Part shown: piece by piece, positions 1-10,800 of the stretch | Layout: each line of letters opens with the position of its first letter | How positions within the stretch are numbered: the stretch's first letter is position 1 | Source of the DNA: Corynebacterium sp. NML140438 | GTDB taxonomy: Bacteria; Actinomycetota; Actinomycetes; Mycobacteriales; Mycobacteriaceae | DNA length: 64,000 nucleotides | Assembly (NCBI RefSeq): GCF_001875725.1 | Contig: NZ_MLCQ01000010.1 | Location: 1 to 64,000 of the forward strand | Reading direction: 5' to 3' | Position numbers and translations under genes: made by a program | Notes under the pieces: generated by a model | What the model was told of the DNA's origin: nothing | The model's input: the letters and a program-made list of their open reading frames with translations, nothing else | Databases searched by the model: none

Positions 1-79
1 AGGACGCCCAGCCCTCTACGACAACGCTATCGACACCGACTACACCCACTCAATCGGCATTCAAAAAGGCCAAATCTAA
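1..79 (+). CDS. C-terminal end of a truncated unknown protein
   Basis: An open frame enters from the left edge (codons counted from base 2) and ends at TAA 77-79, giving 25 residues that finish in KGQI. A terminator-like hairpin lies 77 bases downstream. The fragment is too short to assign a family, and the reading frame is inferred only from the absence of stops and the downstream hairpin. Confidence 0.4.
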   Translation, partial: GRPALYDNAIDTDYTHSIGIQKGQI

Positions 80-155
80 CCCCCGCGACACGCCGAGCCA
101 GACACACATTTTGACCCTTAACCCGGCACTCGCGCACTCGGGCCCCCAAAAACCA

Positions 156-197
156 AAAAACAACGCACCCCAGGCGAACCCAGAGTGCGTTGTTTTT
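156..197. terminator. Bidirectional intrinsic terminator
   Basis: A 13-bp perfect stem, AAAAACAACGCAC paired with GTGCGTTGTTTTT, encloses a 16-base loop. Because the stem ends in A and T runs it gives a terminal U-tract in both directions. It sits just 3' of the minus-strand tRNA-Ser and downstream of the plus-strand gene fragment, so it probably serves both. Confidence 0.75.
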
Positions 198-200
198 AAT

Positions 201-288
201 TGGCGGTAGCGGCGGGATTTGAACCCGCGGAGGTTTTACCCTCACTCGCTTTCGAGGCGAGTACCTTCGGCCGCTCGGACACGCTACC
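201..288 (-). tRNA. tRNA-Ser (anticodon CGA)
   Basis: Read on the minus strand the gene starts GGTAGCGTGTCCGAG and folds into a class II tRNA with a long variable arm. The anticodon stem CTCGC/GCGAG holds the loop CTCGAAA, giving anticodon CGA for UCG codons. The acceptor is GGTAGCG/CGCTACC with discriminator G, as expected for serine tRNAs, and the terminal CCA is encoded (TGG at 201-203 on the plus strand). Confidence 0.95.
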
Positions 289-337
289 GCAAACCAGAGT
301 AACGGTTCTTGCCCGAGCAACCAAATCAAGGCGGGGA

Positions 338-544
338 CTAGTCGTTCAGTTTGTCCTCGACCTTGGCGGCTACCTCGTTTGCCTTGTCCTTGACGGAGTC
401 GGCAGCCTCGTTGACCTTATCCTTTGCATCGCCAATGAGCTGGTTGGCCTTGCCTTCGTTCTCGAGGGACTTGTCGTCGGAAAGCTTGCCAGCTGCTTCC
501 TTAGCGGTGCCCTTCAGCTTGTCTGCTGCTCCTTCAAAAGCCAT
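338..544 (-). CDS. CsbD family stress-response protein
   Basis: This 68-residue protein opens with MAFEGAADKLKGTAKEAAGKL and is rich in Ala, Lys, Asp and Glu, with the helical pattern of the CsbD family. Members are small cytosolic proteins induced by general stress in many bacteria, and their molecular role is unknown. The start is supported by a good ribosome binding site (AAGGAGC) eight bases upstream of the ATG. It stands alone between tRNA-Ser and tadA. The full family length appears present. Confidence 0.9.
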   Translation of the reverse strand: MAFEGAADKLKGTAKEAAGKLSDDKSLENEGKANQLIGDAKDKVNEAADSVKDKANEVAAKVEDKLND

Positions 545-634
545 GTGATTGCTCCTTTTCGTTTCGTTCTTAAGCTAACGGTTCCCCATCGTAGCCACTT
601 TGGCAGGGCGGCACTGTAACGATTCGGTTAAGTA

Positions 635-1102
635 TTAGCGCAGGTCCCGGAAAAATTCGGCGAGCAGTTCCGCGTTTTCGGGTTCCATGATCCCGCCGCG
701 GACTTGGATTTGGTGGAGGTGGTGAGGGTCGCGGAGGGCGTCAAGCAGGGAGCCAACGGCGCCGGTTTTGGGCTCGAAGGCGCCGAAGATGAGCGAGTCG
801 ATGCGGGCGCCGAGCAGGGCCCCGGCACACATGGTGCAGGGTTCCAAGGTGACGACGAGCTCGCAACCGTCAAGGCGCCAGGTCCCGAGGGTGCGCGCGG
901 CGTCCCGGATCGCTTCGACTTCAGCGTGGGCGGTGGGGTCTTGGCGTTGTTCGCGCCGGTTGACGCCGCGGCCGATCACCTCGCCGCCAGCGTCGAAGAC
1001 GAGGGCGCCGACGGGCACGTCGCCGGGCGGGGTCGTTGCCGCGAGGTCGAGCGCTTGTTGCATGCGGGCGGTGGCGCGCCGCTGCCAGCTTGAGCAGGCC
1101 AC
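635..1102 (-). CDS. tadA: tRNA-specific adenosine deaminase TadA
   Basis: A 155-residue cytidine/deoxycytidylate-deaminase-fold zinc enzyme. The zinc and catalytic motif HAE is at residues 59-61, and the second zinc motif PCTMC has Cys89 and Cys92. TadA converts the wobble adenosine of tRNA-Arg(ACG) to inosine; two tRNA-Arg(ACG) genes, its expected substrate, lie at 12.8 and 18.0 kb. The chosen GTG start lies two bases after the stop of the upstream gene, implying translational coupling. An internal ATG at residue 14 is an alternative start. A general nucleoside deaminase is the alternative function, but the paired upstream gene favours TadA. Confidence 0.88.
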   Translation of the reverse strand: MACSSWQRRATARMQQALDLAATTPPGDVPVGALVFDAGGEVIGRGVNRREQRQDPTAHAEVEAIRDAARTLGTWRLDGCELVVTLEPCTMCAGALLGARIDSLIFGAFEPKTGAVGSLLDALRDPHHLHQIQVRGGIMEPENAELLAEFFRDLR

Positions 1103-1104
1103 CG

Positions 1105-1578
1105 TTACCGCAGTGCTTCGTGAAGTTCGTCGGCGAAGCCGAGGGCGTCGGCGATGTCGTCGATGAGGTCGGCGGGTTCTTCGTCGGCGTCGAGGAGCAG
1201 GCTGAGGCGTTCTTCGGTGAGGCCGAGGTCGGCGAGGATGTCGAAGTCGCCGTCGGCCCAGCTGTCGGTGTCGTCGAGGTCGATGTCGGGGATGTCGCAG
1301 CCGGCTTCTTCGAGGGCGTCGGCGGCGTAGTCGTCGTCGACGGCGATGGGGGCGTCGCTAAGGAGGATGCGTGCCCTGTTTGGGCCTGGGCGCAGCACCA
1401 CAACGTACTCATTTTCGACGTTGAGCAGCGCAAACGCCGGGCCTTCGCTGCGGAGGCGGCGTACTGCGGCGATGGTGTCTTCCAGCGAGTCGAAGCTGTC
1501 GTTGTAGCGGTGCACGGACCATGCGCCGTCGTGCTGGGCGACTGTCACTGCGTACCCGTCTGGAAATTCCTGTGCCAT
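1105..1578 (-). CDS. tRNA adenosine deaminase-associated protein
   Basis: This acidic 157-residue protein matches, in length, composition and position directly before tadA, the actinobacterial family annotated as tRNA adenosine deaminase-associated protein. It has no visible catalytic motif. The middle is a run of Asp/Glu-rich sequence (around residues 85-115) and the C-terminus is helical. It shares an operon with tadA (two-base gap between stop and start) and is divergent from tyrA with about 50 bases between the starts. Its function as a TadA partner is inferred from gene linkage in the family. Confidence 0.8.
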   Translation of the reverse strand: MAQEFPDGYAVTVAQHDGAWSVHRYNDSFDSLEDTIAAVRRLRSEGPAFALLNVENEYVVVLRPGPNRARILLSDAPIAVDDDYAADALEEAGCDIPDIDLDDTDSWADGDFDILADLGLTEERLSLLLDADEEPADLIDDIADALGFADELHEALR

Positions 1579-1616
1579 GTCTCACGACATTAGCCTGCAC
1601 GCAGTGAATTTGTCAC

Positions 1617-1622
1617 TAGAAT
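1617..1622 (+). promoter_or_regulatory. -10 hexamer of a leaderless tyrA promoter
   Basis: TAGAAT lies eight bases before the GTG start at 1631. At normal -10 spacing transcription would begin at the start codon itself, giving a leaderless mRNA. This agrees with the absence of a Shine-Dalgarno sequence and with choosing 1631 over the upstream in-frame ATG at 1577, which would overlap the divergent gene. Confidence 0.5.
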
Positions 1623-1630
1623 GTGAAACC

Positions 1631-2662
1631 GTGACTGCCTCATTCCTACATTCTTCGCGCCACCTGCCTCCCGTCTGCATTGTTGGGCTGGGGTTGATCG
1701 GTGGCTCCATCATTCGCGACCTCACCGCGGCCGGCCACGATGCGTTCGGCTACACGCACTCGAATGCGGGCACGAGGGCTGCGCAAAAAGATGGTTTCGA
1801 CGTCACCAACGACCTCGAGGCCGCACTGCAGAAGGCAGAGGCGCAGCAGGCCCTGATCGTGATCGCGGTACCGATGGATGCGGTGGCGACCGTCCTGGAC
1901 GCCATCGCGGAGCACGCCCCGAGCTGCGGCATTACAGACGTGGTCAGCGTGAAGCAGCCGGTGTACGACCTCGTGCTGGAGCGCGGTCTCGAGGAGCGCT
2001 ACGTCGGCGGGCACCCGATGGCGGGCACCGAGTTTTCGGGCTGGTCGGCGTCCCATGAGGGGCTGTTCCAGCGCGCGGCGTGGGTGGTGACGTATGACTA
2101 CGCGGAGAGCGTCGACAAGGTGCCGCAGACGTGGGCGAGCCTGTTCGCGGACGTGTGCAGCCTGGTGGCGGTAACGGGCGCTGAGGCGGTGCCGGTGTCG
2201 GTGAAGCGCCACGACGAGGCCGTGGCCCGCGTGTCCCACCTGCCGCATGTGATCGCGGAGGCCCTGTCGGTGGTTGGAGATCGCGGGGGCACGTTGGCGC
2301 AGTCGTTGGCAGCGGGCTCGTTTAAGGGCGCGACGCGCGTCGCTGGCACGGACCCTTCGCTGGTGCGCAACATGTGCGAGACCAACGCCGAGAGCCTGGT
2401 GCACATCATCGACGAGTTCACCGAACTTCTTGCCGACGCCCGCTCCGCCCTCGCAAGCGACTCTCCTTCCATGAAGCGTCTCGCCGAGAACGGCCACCGG
2501 GCCCATACCCGGATGTTGGCGCGTTCGGGTGCGCGGCGTGAGTCGGTGTCGCCGGTGAAGATTTCTTCGCGTCCTGTGATGCGCCTGCACCCGGGTGCGC
2601 CGGGGTGGGTGAAGCAGCTGCGCCAGATCGAGTCGTTGGGCGGGCGCGTCGAGGTGTTCTAA
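1631..2662 (+). CDS. tyrA: Prephenate/arogenate dehydrogenase TyrA
   Basis: A 343-residue NAD(P)-dependent dehydrogenase of tyrosine biosynthesis. The Rossmann dinucleotide motif GLGLIGGS is near residues 19-26, and the substrate-region motif HPMAGTEFSGW is in the middle. Length fits corynebacterial TyrA, which acts mainly on arogenate; that preference is known for the genus rather than visible here. The GTG start gives a protein beginning VTASFLHSS and is supported by a -10 element at leaderless spacing. The gene is divergent from the tadA pair and followed by a strong terminator. Confidence 0.9.
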   Translation: MTASFLHSSRHLPPVCIVGLGLIGGSIIRDLTAAGHDAFGYTHSNAGTRAAQKDGFDVTNDLEAALQKAEAQQALIVIAVPMDAVATVLDAIAEHAPSCGITDVVSVKQPVYDLVLERGLEERYVGGHPMAGTEFSGWSASHEGLFQRAAWVVTYDYAESVDKVPQTWASLFADVCSLVAVTGAEAVPVSVKRHDEAVARVSHLPHVIAEALSVVGDRGGTLAQSLAAGSFKGATRVAGTDPSLVRNMCETNAESLVHIIDEFTELLADARSALASDSPSMKRLAENGHRAHTRMLARSGARRESVSPVKISSRPVMRLHPGAPGWVKQLRQIESLGGRVEVF

Positions 2663-2683
2663 CTCGCGTTTGCTGGGTACGGC

Positions 2684-2717
2684 AAAGGCCCGAGGGGATC
2701 ACTCCCTTCGGGCCTTT
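2684..2717 (+). terminator. Intrinsic terminator after tyrA
   Basis: A GC-rich stem (AAAGGCCCGAGGGGA paired with TCCCTTCGGGCCTTT, one internal mismatch) with a four-base loop lies 21 bases after the tyrA stop. It may also terminate the convergent minus-strand surface gene whose stop is at 2748. Confidence 0.75.
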
Positions 2718-2747
2718 CCTATGCGCTGCGTACGCGCCTTATGCGCC

Positions 2748-4661
2748 TTATGCGTCGCGGCGACGTCCCATGAAGACGTACGCGCCGCCGATCAGGAACA
2801 GCACGATGCCGAGCGTGATCACGCCGGACATCGGGGTACCGGTATCGGCGAGGTCCCCGCTGCGGGTCGACGTGGTCGTCGAGGAGGACTTGCTGGAGCT
2901 GCGCTTGCTGGTGCTCTTCGCCGTGGAGCGCGTGCCAGCGGTGCTGCGGGACGTTGCGCTGGTGGTGCGGCCGGTGGACACGGTGCCGGAGCTCTTCGAG
3001 TTGGAGAACGTCGAGGTCGACTTGGTCGAGGTGGTCGTCGACTTCGAACCTGCAGCGCCTGCGCCGGCACCCGCGAGGGCGCCGAACGCGCCGAGCAGCG
3101 GCTTGACTTCCTTGAACACCTCAAGGATCTCCTGCGGCTTGGACATCGTGCTCGTTGCGCGAGTGTCCTTGGCCAGGGTGATTTCCTTGAGCAGGTCGTC
3201 CTTCTTGATCTGGACGGACTTGTTCTTGAACCCTTCCGGCACCTCTGCCAGACAGACGATGAAGCCCTTGTTGTTGAGTTCTGCGGGCAGGGTCGTCGAC
3301 ATGTAGCCGTCGGCGTCGGTCGAGCCGTCGAGCTCCAGGTTGTCCAGGCTCGGCACGATCAGGCGTGCGCCCTCAACTGGCTTCTTATCGCTACCGCTGC
3401 CTGCGTAGATCTCGACGTCGAGCGTGCGTGGCTCCGCGGCCTCTTCTTTCTTAGTGGTCGTGGTCTGAGTCGTTGTCGTTGCAGGCGTCGACGTCTCCTG
3501 CGTCGTTGGCTCGGTAGGCTTCGGCGTCTCCGTCACCGTGGACTCAGCGGCTTCCGCGTTTTCCGCAGGCTTGTCCGACTTCTCGGACGGCGTCTCCTTC
3601 TCCGTGTCAGCGTGCTTGATGGCGGTGAATCCGAACTTCTTGTCGGTGCCGAGCACCTCGCTGAGCGTGTCGTCGCCGTCCTGGGAGAACGTGGCCACGA
3701 GCTCGTCGCCAGGGCCGATCTTGAGCTGCGTCGGCTTGAACTCGACAGTGTTGCCGTCCTTGTCACCCGCAACGAAGACGTCGGTGTCCTTGGTCACCGC
3801 GTAGGCGACCTCGCCGAGGCGCTCGATGCCCTCAGCCTTCACGCCGTGGGCAACCTTCAGCGTGGTCACGCTGAGCTTGTCGGTATCGGTGTTCAGGGTC
3901 CACAGTGCCGGCTTGCCGTCGAGGGTCTCGGCATATGCGTGCAGGTATTCGCCCTTCGGGTCGGTCTTCTTCGAAGCTGTGCCCCACGCACCCGGTGCCT
4001 TGAAGTCCTTTGGCTTGCTGAAGGTATCCATCGTCACCTTGTGCTCAGTGAACACTGGGGTGGTGGTTGCGCTCAGCTTGTCCAGGTCGATGGCGTAGTA
4101 GGTGTCGCCGTCCTTCGAGAGTTCCTCCGACACGATCAGGCGGCCATGAGAGGTGATGGTCGCCGTAGTGATGTCGGTCGGAAGAGCGCCGTGCTCGGCG
4201 CGTGCAGCCCCAAGGTCCTCGACGAGGCCCGTCGCTGGGTCGATCTTCAGCAGGTGGTGCTCCTGCGGCGCGGTCGAGAGGGCATAGACGCTGCCGTCGC
4301 TCGGGTGCCCCGCGACCGCCGTGTACTTCCACGCACCGGATTCGAGCTCTACACCGCTCGTGCCGGTGCCCGGCTTATCGCTTGTCGACGCCCCCTTCGC
4401 CTTCGCTGGCGTCGTCGCCAATGCTGGCGCACCCGCAACCGACGGAGCGACACTCACGGTTGGGGTGGCGCTGGCGCTCGGCGTCACGCTGGAGGAGGCG
4501 CTGCTCGAAGGGGCGGTTGCTGTCGTGGTGACTGACGCCTGGGTGGGCGTCGCGGTCGTGGTGTCAGCGTTCGCTGCAACTGGGACGAGTGTGAATGTCC
4601 CGGCGAGCGCAGACGCCATCGCTAGGCGGCCGTAGTAGCCGGCGGTCTTCGAATTCTTCAT
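2748..4661 (-). CDS. Sortase-anchored surface protein with LADTG motif
   Basis: A 637-residue secreted protein with a signal peptide (hydrophobic stretch ending ANA near residue 32), a Ser/Thr/Ala-rich linker, and a central region (about residues 105-350) with repeated strands resembling a beta-propeller-like receptor domain. A further Thr/Glu-rich linker precedes one CnaB/prealbumin-like module (about 410-500), and a Ser/Thr-rich stalk follows. The C-terminus has a cell-wall sorting signal: LADTG at about 604-608, a hydrophobic helix and the basic tail GRRRDA. LAxTG rather than LPxTG is the type often recognised by class E sortases. No sortase gene is in the window. The ligand is unknown. 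Confidence 0.85.
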   Translation of the reverse strand: MKNSKTAGYYGRLAMASALAGTFTLVPVAANADTTTATPTQASVTTTATAPSSSASSSVTPSASATPTVSVAPSVAGAPALATTPAKAKGASTSDKPGTGTSGVELESGAWKYTAVAGHPSDGSVYALSTAPQEHHLLKIDPATGLVEDLGAARAEHGALPTDITTATITSHGRLIVSEELSKDGDTYYAIDLDKLSATTTPVFTEHKVTMDTFSKPKDFKAPGAWGTASKKTDPKGEYLHAYAETLDGKPALWTLNTDTDKLSVTTLKVAHGVKAEGIERLGEVAYAVTKDTDVFVAGDKDGNTVEFKPTQLKIGPGDELVATFSQDGDDTLSEVLGTDKKFGFTAIKHADTEKETPSEKSDKPAENAEAAESTVTETPKPTEPTTQETSTPATTTTQTTTTKKEEAAEPRTLDVEIYAGSGSDKKPVEGARLIVPSLDNLELDGSTDADGYMSTTLPAELNNKGFIVCLAEVPEGFKNKSVQIKKDDLLKEITLAKDTRATSTMSKPQEILEVFKEVKPLLGAFGALAGAGAGAAGSKSTTTSTKSTSTFSNSKSSGTVSTGRTTSATSRSTAGTRSTAKSTSKRSSSKSSSTTTSTRSGDLADTGTPMSGVITLGIVLFLIGGAYVFMGRRRDA

Positions 4662-4743
4662 TGTTCCCTCTCGTGTAGGTTGCGGGGCTGCAAACCCAAT
4701 AATCCACTATTCAATGTACAAAACGCACTGGTACTTCTCAAGC

Positions 4744-4780
4744 AGCAACCCGCCACCATTTTTCGTGGTGGCGGGTTGCT
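4744..4780. terminator. Hairpin terminator after the 2503-residue surface gene
   Basis: A perfect 15-bp stem (AGCAACCCGCCACCA and its complement) with a seven-base loop lies 20 bases beyond the stop of the giant minus-strand gene. Read on the minus strand it lacks a strong U-tract; on the plus strand it is followed by TTTT. It is placed to separate the giant gene from the LADTG protein gene downstream. Confidence 0.65.
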
Positions 4781-4800
4781 TTTCGGTGTTGTCCTACGGC

Positions 4801-7800
4801 TTAGGCAGCTTTCTCTTTACTGCCCGTATTGCCTCCCTTGCTGGAACCGTCGACTCCGGCTTCGCAGGCCGCGTAGGCCAGGCCAACCGCAATGGCACCA
4901 ACGGCGACCAGGATGACAGCCAGCACTCCCGGACCGGCGGCCGGGTGCAGCTGCTCAAGCTGACGGCTGATCTGGTTCATCCAAGCCGGGCGCTCGATCG
5001 CGAGCTGTGGCATCGCCTGGTTAAACTGCTTGACCACGGCGTTGAACTGGTCTTCGTAGATGACCAGGCTGCCCGCCATCGCGCCGACCAGCAGGCCGAG
5101 CGGGATGAGGTACATCGCCGGGTTAGAGGCCGAGGAGGTCTCCGTGATGCAGCGCCCAAGGGAGCTGCCTTCCTTCGGTGCCTCCACCTTCACGAACGGG
5201 ATGTCAATGTTCGTCGTCCCCTCAGTGGTGACCTCAAACAGCTTGGTGGTGATCTTCCCACCCTTCGCTGCCTGCTCAGTGGAGATTCCGTACTTGCCAC
5301 CGAGCTTCATGGTGTCGTCGGATGGGTTGGTGACGCGCAGCTTGTACTTGCCTGGCGTGACCTTTCCGTAGGCGAACTTACCGTTGCCGTCGACAGTTGC
5401 GCTCAAGGAGGTCTTGTTGTCCTCCGAGATGAGCTCCACCTTCGCCCCAGCCAACACGCCAGCTGGCAGCCCGCTGAGCTGGCCGGCAATGTTGCCGAGG
5501 AGCGGCTTGCCTTCGGAAACAATCACGTGCGCGTTGCCCCACGAGTTCTTGTTCGGGGACACCGTCAGGATTGATGGTGGGTCCTCCTCGAAGATGCCGC
5601 TTTCTTCCTTGATGCCTGGGCTACGCCGCGGCTGGTCGAGGTCCGCCTTGACCAATGCCTTGTTGTGGTGACGGGTGCCTGGCTTCAGCGGAGGCAGCAC
5701 CGCGGAGAGGAAGACACGCTCACCTGGAAGAAGGGTCCGGTTCCAGTCGCTCGGCAGGTCGATTTCCATCGGCTTGCAGTCTTCGGAGTCGGATTCCGTC
5801 TTGTCTTCGTTCCACTCACACACCTGGTCCGTCAGGGTGACGTTGTACATCGGTGCGGAGCCACGGTTCATGATCTCGTACGTGAAGTACATGTCTTCGT
5901 CCACGTCGAGAGACACCGGCTTATCCTTATTGACGCCGAATCGCGCGTTGACCTTCTTCTCAACAGAGGCCGAACCAATGCGCGCCACAGCGTTATTAGG
6001 TGTCGACGCCACCATTTGGCCCTTGCTGTTCTTGCCGTGTACAGCCGCGATGTTATTGACGACGGACATGTCCTTCTGTGGAGGCATGACCGCGGAGAAG
6101 AACACGTGCTCACCCGGCGCCAACGCACCCTTGAAGTCCTTCGGCTTTACAACCTTGGCATCGCCGAGGAACGGGTCGTCGAGGGTGATGTCCGTGATGA
6201 CTTCGTCGGTTTCGTTGGTGATCAGGAAGCCGTACACCAGGTCCCAGTCCTCGGGGAGGATCGGTGCGCTGTCCAAGTCGTCGGCGTCGTAACCGCGGAT
6301 GCGCTTGCTCAGCTTGAGCTGCTTCTCCGTGAGGTGGACGCTCGGGATGGCGGCGTCCTTGCCAGGCTTCACCGGGACGTACATCGGGTCAACGTTTTGG
6401 ATCCCCTGCGGGGTGAAGACCTCGATGGTGGTCGTACCCGGCAGCGCCTTGTCGAAGACGAACTTACCGTCCTTATCCGTGGAGACCTGCGTGGTCTTAC
6501 CGCGCGAGTCGGTTGCGGTAACGATGACGCCTTCGATCGGCTTGCCGGTGCCGTCATCAATGACACCTTCCACGTTGCTTCGAGGAGCCTTTACGGTAAC
6601 GAACCCAAGCTCAACCGCCTTATCCTCAGTGACCGTAACCTTCTTCGGCCATCCCTCCGGCTTTGGCCAGCCTTCTGGAACGTCAATGTCGATCGTGTAG
6701 TCACCTGGCTCGAGACGATCCGTGGTGAAGTAGCCGTCCTTACCGATCTTCACGGCTGGCAGTGTCTCGATAGGCTTGCCGTTTTCGTCCAAACGCGGCG
6801 TGCCGTCCTTGTGCTTGGCGGTACCAGTAATGCGCATGGTGCCGCCCTTGATCGAGTAGTTGCCGTCGTCGAGCAACCAACCGCTAATCGTGCCTGCTGC
6901 AGCGCCCGGCTTCGGGTTTGGCGTCGGCTTGCGGTTAAGGTAAATGCTCACGTCGTCATTGGTCCTACCAGCGGAAACCACGACTCGTTCATAGCGAGGC
7001 GCGTTGTAACCATTCGGCGCATCCACCTGGATGACATACTCGCCCGGCTCCAGACCGGTCGCGGTAAAGATGCCGCTAGCGTTCGTCGTGACCTGCGTCG
7101 AACCGCCACCAAGACGAAGGATATTCACCTTCGCACCGGAAATTGGGTCCACAGGCTTGCCCTCGTTCAGGCCAAGCACGCTGCCCTGCAACGCACCCGT
7201 AGTAGGTGTGGTCTCCACAGGAAGCTTCTCCAGCGTGATGTCCTGAGCGTAGTTATCGGTACCCGTCTCAATGACCACGGAAATAGCTGCTGGCTCGCGG
7301 TAGCCTTCAGGCTGCGCGATCTTCAGCTGGTAGTCACCAGATGGGATGCCGTCTCGGCGGAACGTACCGTCTGCGTTAATCGCAACCGGGTAGCGGCCAG
7401 CCGCGCCGACGAGCACCAGGCCCGTCTGCGGCAACGGGGCACCCGTCGACTTGTCGTAGACACCGCCGATGAAGCTACCGGTCTCGGCCTTCTCGGCACT
7501 CTTCTTCAGCGTGATTGTCGGAACCACGCGTTCCTTGCCAGCGTCGATCCTTACTGGGATGTTCTCCACGGGCTCGTAGCCAACTGGCTGCGTTACCGTA
7601 AGGCTGTACGACCCAGCTGGGATGGTGGCGTCGTCAAACGTGCCGTCCTCGGCGACGCTGACGTCGATAGTCTTGCCCTTACCAGTGGTTGGTTCGAGCG
7701 AGATGCCCACATTCGCAACTGGGTTGCCGGCTTCGTCCTCAACCTTGCCCTTGATGGTGCCCTTCGTAGGCTTCGCCTCAAGATCGATGTTCAGCGCGGT

Positions 7801-10800
7801 TTCCTCGGCAGGGTTAACCGTGGCCTTCAGATCACGAACCGGGAGGAACTTCTCCGGCTGCGCAACATCGACCGTGTACTCGCCCACTGGGACCTTCGTG
7901 AAGGAGAACGTGCCGTCTTCCGCGGACACAGCATCAATAGGCTGCTGGCCGGGACGGTGCAGCTTGACCCTGACGTTGCCAACAGGCTCGCCGTTTTCGT
8001 CACGGACTGTACCTGCGACCTCACCGATCTCCGCGATGAACTTGATCAGTCCGAGGTCAGCTTCCTTGGCTGGGTCCACCGTCAACGCCGGGACGCTCAC
8101 GCGCTTGTAGTTCTCCGGGGACGTCACCTCAACCTTGTAGGTGTCCGCGGGAAGTTCTGGCACGACAATTTTTCCTTCATCGTTCCAAGTCAGATCAATG
8201 GGGTCGCCGGAGTGTGGGACCAGGCGGATCTCGGCGCCTTCGACGGATTTGTTATTCGAGAACTCGACCAGGCCCTTCAGGCTGCCTGGCTTGCGCTGCA
8301 GAATCACCTGCACCGGGTTCGTACCCTGGCCGAGCACAATCTCAAAGCTTTCGCTCTCGCCCGCAAGGTGGGTGCCAGTTTCCTCGACCTTCACCGTGTA
8401 GGTGCCAGGCTCCATCTTGTCGAACGCGAAGCCGCCGTCCTGATCGGTGGACTGAGTCCTGATCGCCTTGCCGTCCTGGATCAGCTGAGCCTCGACGCCT
8501 TCGATGGCATTGCCGCCGTCGTCGAGCACGGAACCGTTGAGGCGCTTGAGGTCGCGGGTAACCTCAATGATCACGCCGTTGCGGGTTTCGCCTGGCTGCA
8601 GTTCGGTGACCGTCAGGTTGTTACCGGTGTATTCGCTCGAGGGCTGGACCTCGAAGGACGAGTTGCCTTCACTGAGGCCCTCGACACCGAATGTGCCGTC
8701 CTCACCTGACGTGACAACTTCCTCCGTGCCATTGCTCTTCACGTGAATCGTTGCGCCTGCAACTGGATTGCCGTTTTCGTCGACGACGGTACCGTTGACC
8801 GTGGCCTTCCTGTTTTCCACGAAGACAAAGGTGGGATCGGTTTCAGCTCCTGGCAGGAGCACGACACCCGACTTGGAACCACCCTTATGGCGCTCCGTTG
8901 GCTCCACCTCGACCGTGTATGTGCCTGGGCGCAGACCGTCGAACGTGTACATACCTTTATCGTCGCCGGTAGCCGTGGTGACCTTACCGTTCGCGTCAAT
9001 GGCCTTGATGACCGGTTTCTTAATCTCGCGCTGCTTTACGACGTCGCGGACTACAACCTGCATGGAAACGTCTTTGCGACGCAGCTCAATCGTGCGGTCG
9101 ATTGCGTCCGCTGCATTCACCTGGAACTCAATGGGGGCAGCCTCGTCATATACAGCGGACCCTTCGACAGACACCTTGTAGGTACCGACTGGGACGCTTT
9201 CAAAGACGGCCTTGCCATCCGCAATGGTTGCGCCCCTATTAATCGGCGTCTTATCGAGGTCAAACTGCCTCCCCTCGAGCTTCACGCTGACACCACTTAC
9301 CGGCTGGCCATCATCGTCAGTGACGTTAATGGTGACGGTGCCCGCGGCGCGGGTAACAGTGAACGAAGTCCTTGCAGTTTGTGCCCAATTCACCGTCACC
9401 GGCCCCACCGCGTAGCCGTGGTTGTCGCTCGCCTCAACCTTGACGGTGTAATCGCCGGCGGGAAGGTCTCCAGAGGTGTAGACGCCAGCGGGGCCTTCAC
9501 TCCACCTGGTGTCGACCCCGGCGATGTTCAGCTTCGCGCCACTGACTAGCTCTCCGGCCTCGTTGCGGACAGTCGCCACGATTGGCGCCCGGTTTTCCTT
9601 CAGATCGAAATTGACCTTCGCAGTCTGCCCGGCCTTCACCGTGACAGACTTCGTCGTGTCGAAGAAACGGTTGTTACCAGGGTTCTTCACGGTAACTTCG
9701 TACTCGCCCGGGAACAGCTTCGCCTTGCTTGTGCTTGCGAACGAGAAGTTGCCATCGAGACCAACACCGACAGTACCGGTGTACCCGCTGTTGCTGCCCT
9801 TGCCTTTCACGTCCACTGAAACGCCGCCTGCAGCAAGTTTCCCGTCAATAGTGACGGTGCCTTCAATGCGGGAGGTAGCACGGCTCACCGTGATATCGTC
9901 CAGCGTTTGTGCCTGCGCCGGCTTCAGAGCAGTAATCGCCTTCGAAGCTCCCGCATAGGAACGATCGGCAGCATCATCAACAGTTACCAGGTCAGTACCG
10001 GCTGCCACCCTATCGAGCGTGTAATAGCCGGCACTGTTCGTGCGCGTCGTCTCAAGGCCTGCACGGACCAGCGCATTTGCTACGGGTTCGTTGTTATCGT
10101 AAACGACTCGACCGGTAATCCGGCCTGGATTCTTCCGCAGACTCACCTCACGGACAGGCATATTGGTCCGGGAATCAATATTGACAGTCCGAGGAGCATC
10201 CTCAAACGTGTACATGTCACCCAAGTCGCCCTTTGGAGAGGTCAGCGTGAGGTAGTAGTTACCTGGGTACAGCACCTGCTCAACGTAGCCGGGACCTTCA
10301 GTGATACCAGCACGAGGTTGCGCATCCTTCACCCTGTGGTTCGGGTCTGGAGTGACTGCCCACTTGATGCCTGGGACACCCGTGCCGTCAGAAAGGAACT
10401 GGAGACGAAGGTTCCGCGTCTTAAACCTTGGCTGCAAAGGATCCGTGAACTCGTACACAGTGCTGCTGTCGGTGCTATTCCCCGGAACAGTGTCCGTCAG
10501 CTCCTCGGTGTAGTCAGTCCCAGCGACTTTCACCTGAACCCGCGCCGTCGGCTTCACACCGTTGACAATGAACTGGCCGCGGCCGTCTGTTTCATCGGTC
10601 TTGCCATTGACAGTGACATCAACGCCAACAATTGGCTTACCAAACTCATCTTTCACCTCGCCCTTGTACGTGGCGAGGGAATCTGAAACCACAGCCTGAA
10701 CTGTCTTGTAGTCGCCGGGGAAGACGGATGCGACTCCGTTACCAACGTTCTTGCCGTTTTGATCGATGAGCTTAACCGAGATCTCGCCCGGCTGAACGAC

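Noticed and set aside
27..329. 100-codon minus-strand frame over the tRNA-Ser region
   Set aside because: It runs through the tRNA-Ser(CGA) gene and the terminator and has no ribosome binding site.
2670..4535. Open plus-strand frame of 621 codons
   Set aside because: It is antisense to the LADTG surface protein gene and has Arg/Gly-rich composition without domains.
5665..8709. Open plus-strand frame of 1014 codons
   Set aside because: It lies wholly antisense to the giant surface gene, whose CnaB-like modules are convincing; the antisense frame is stop-free because of GC-rich third positions and has no recognisable domain.
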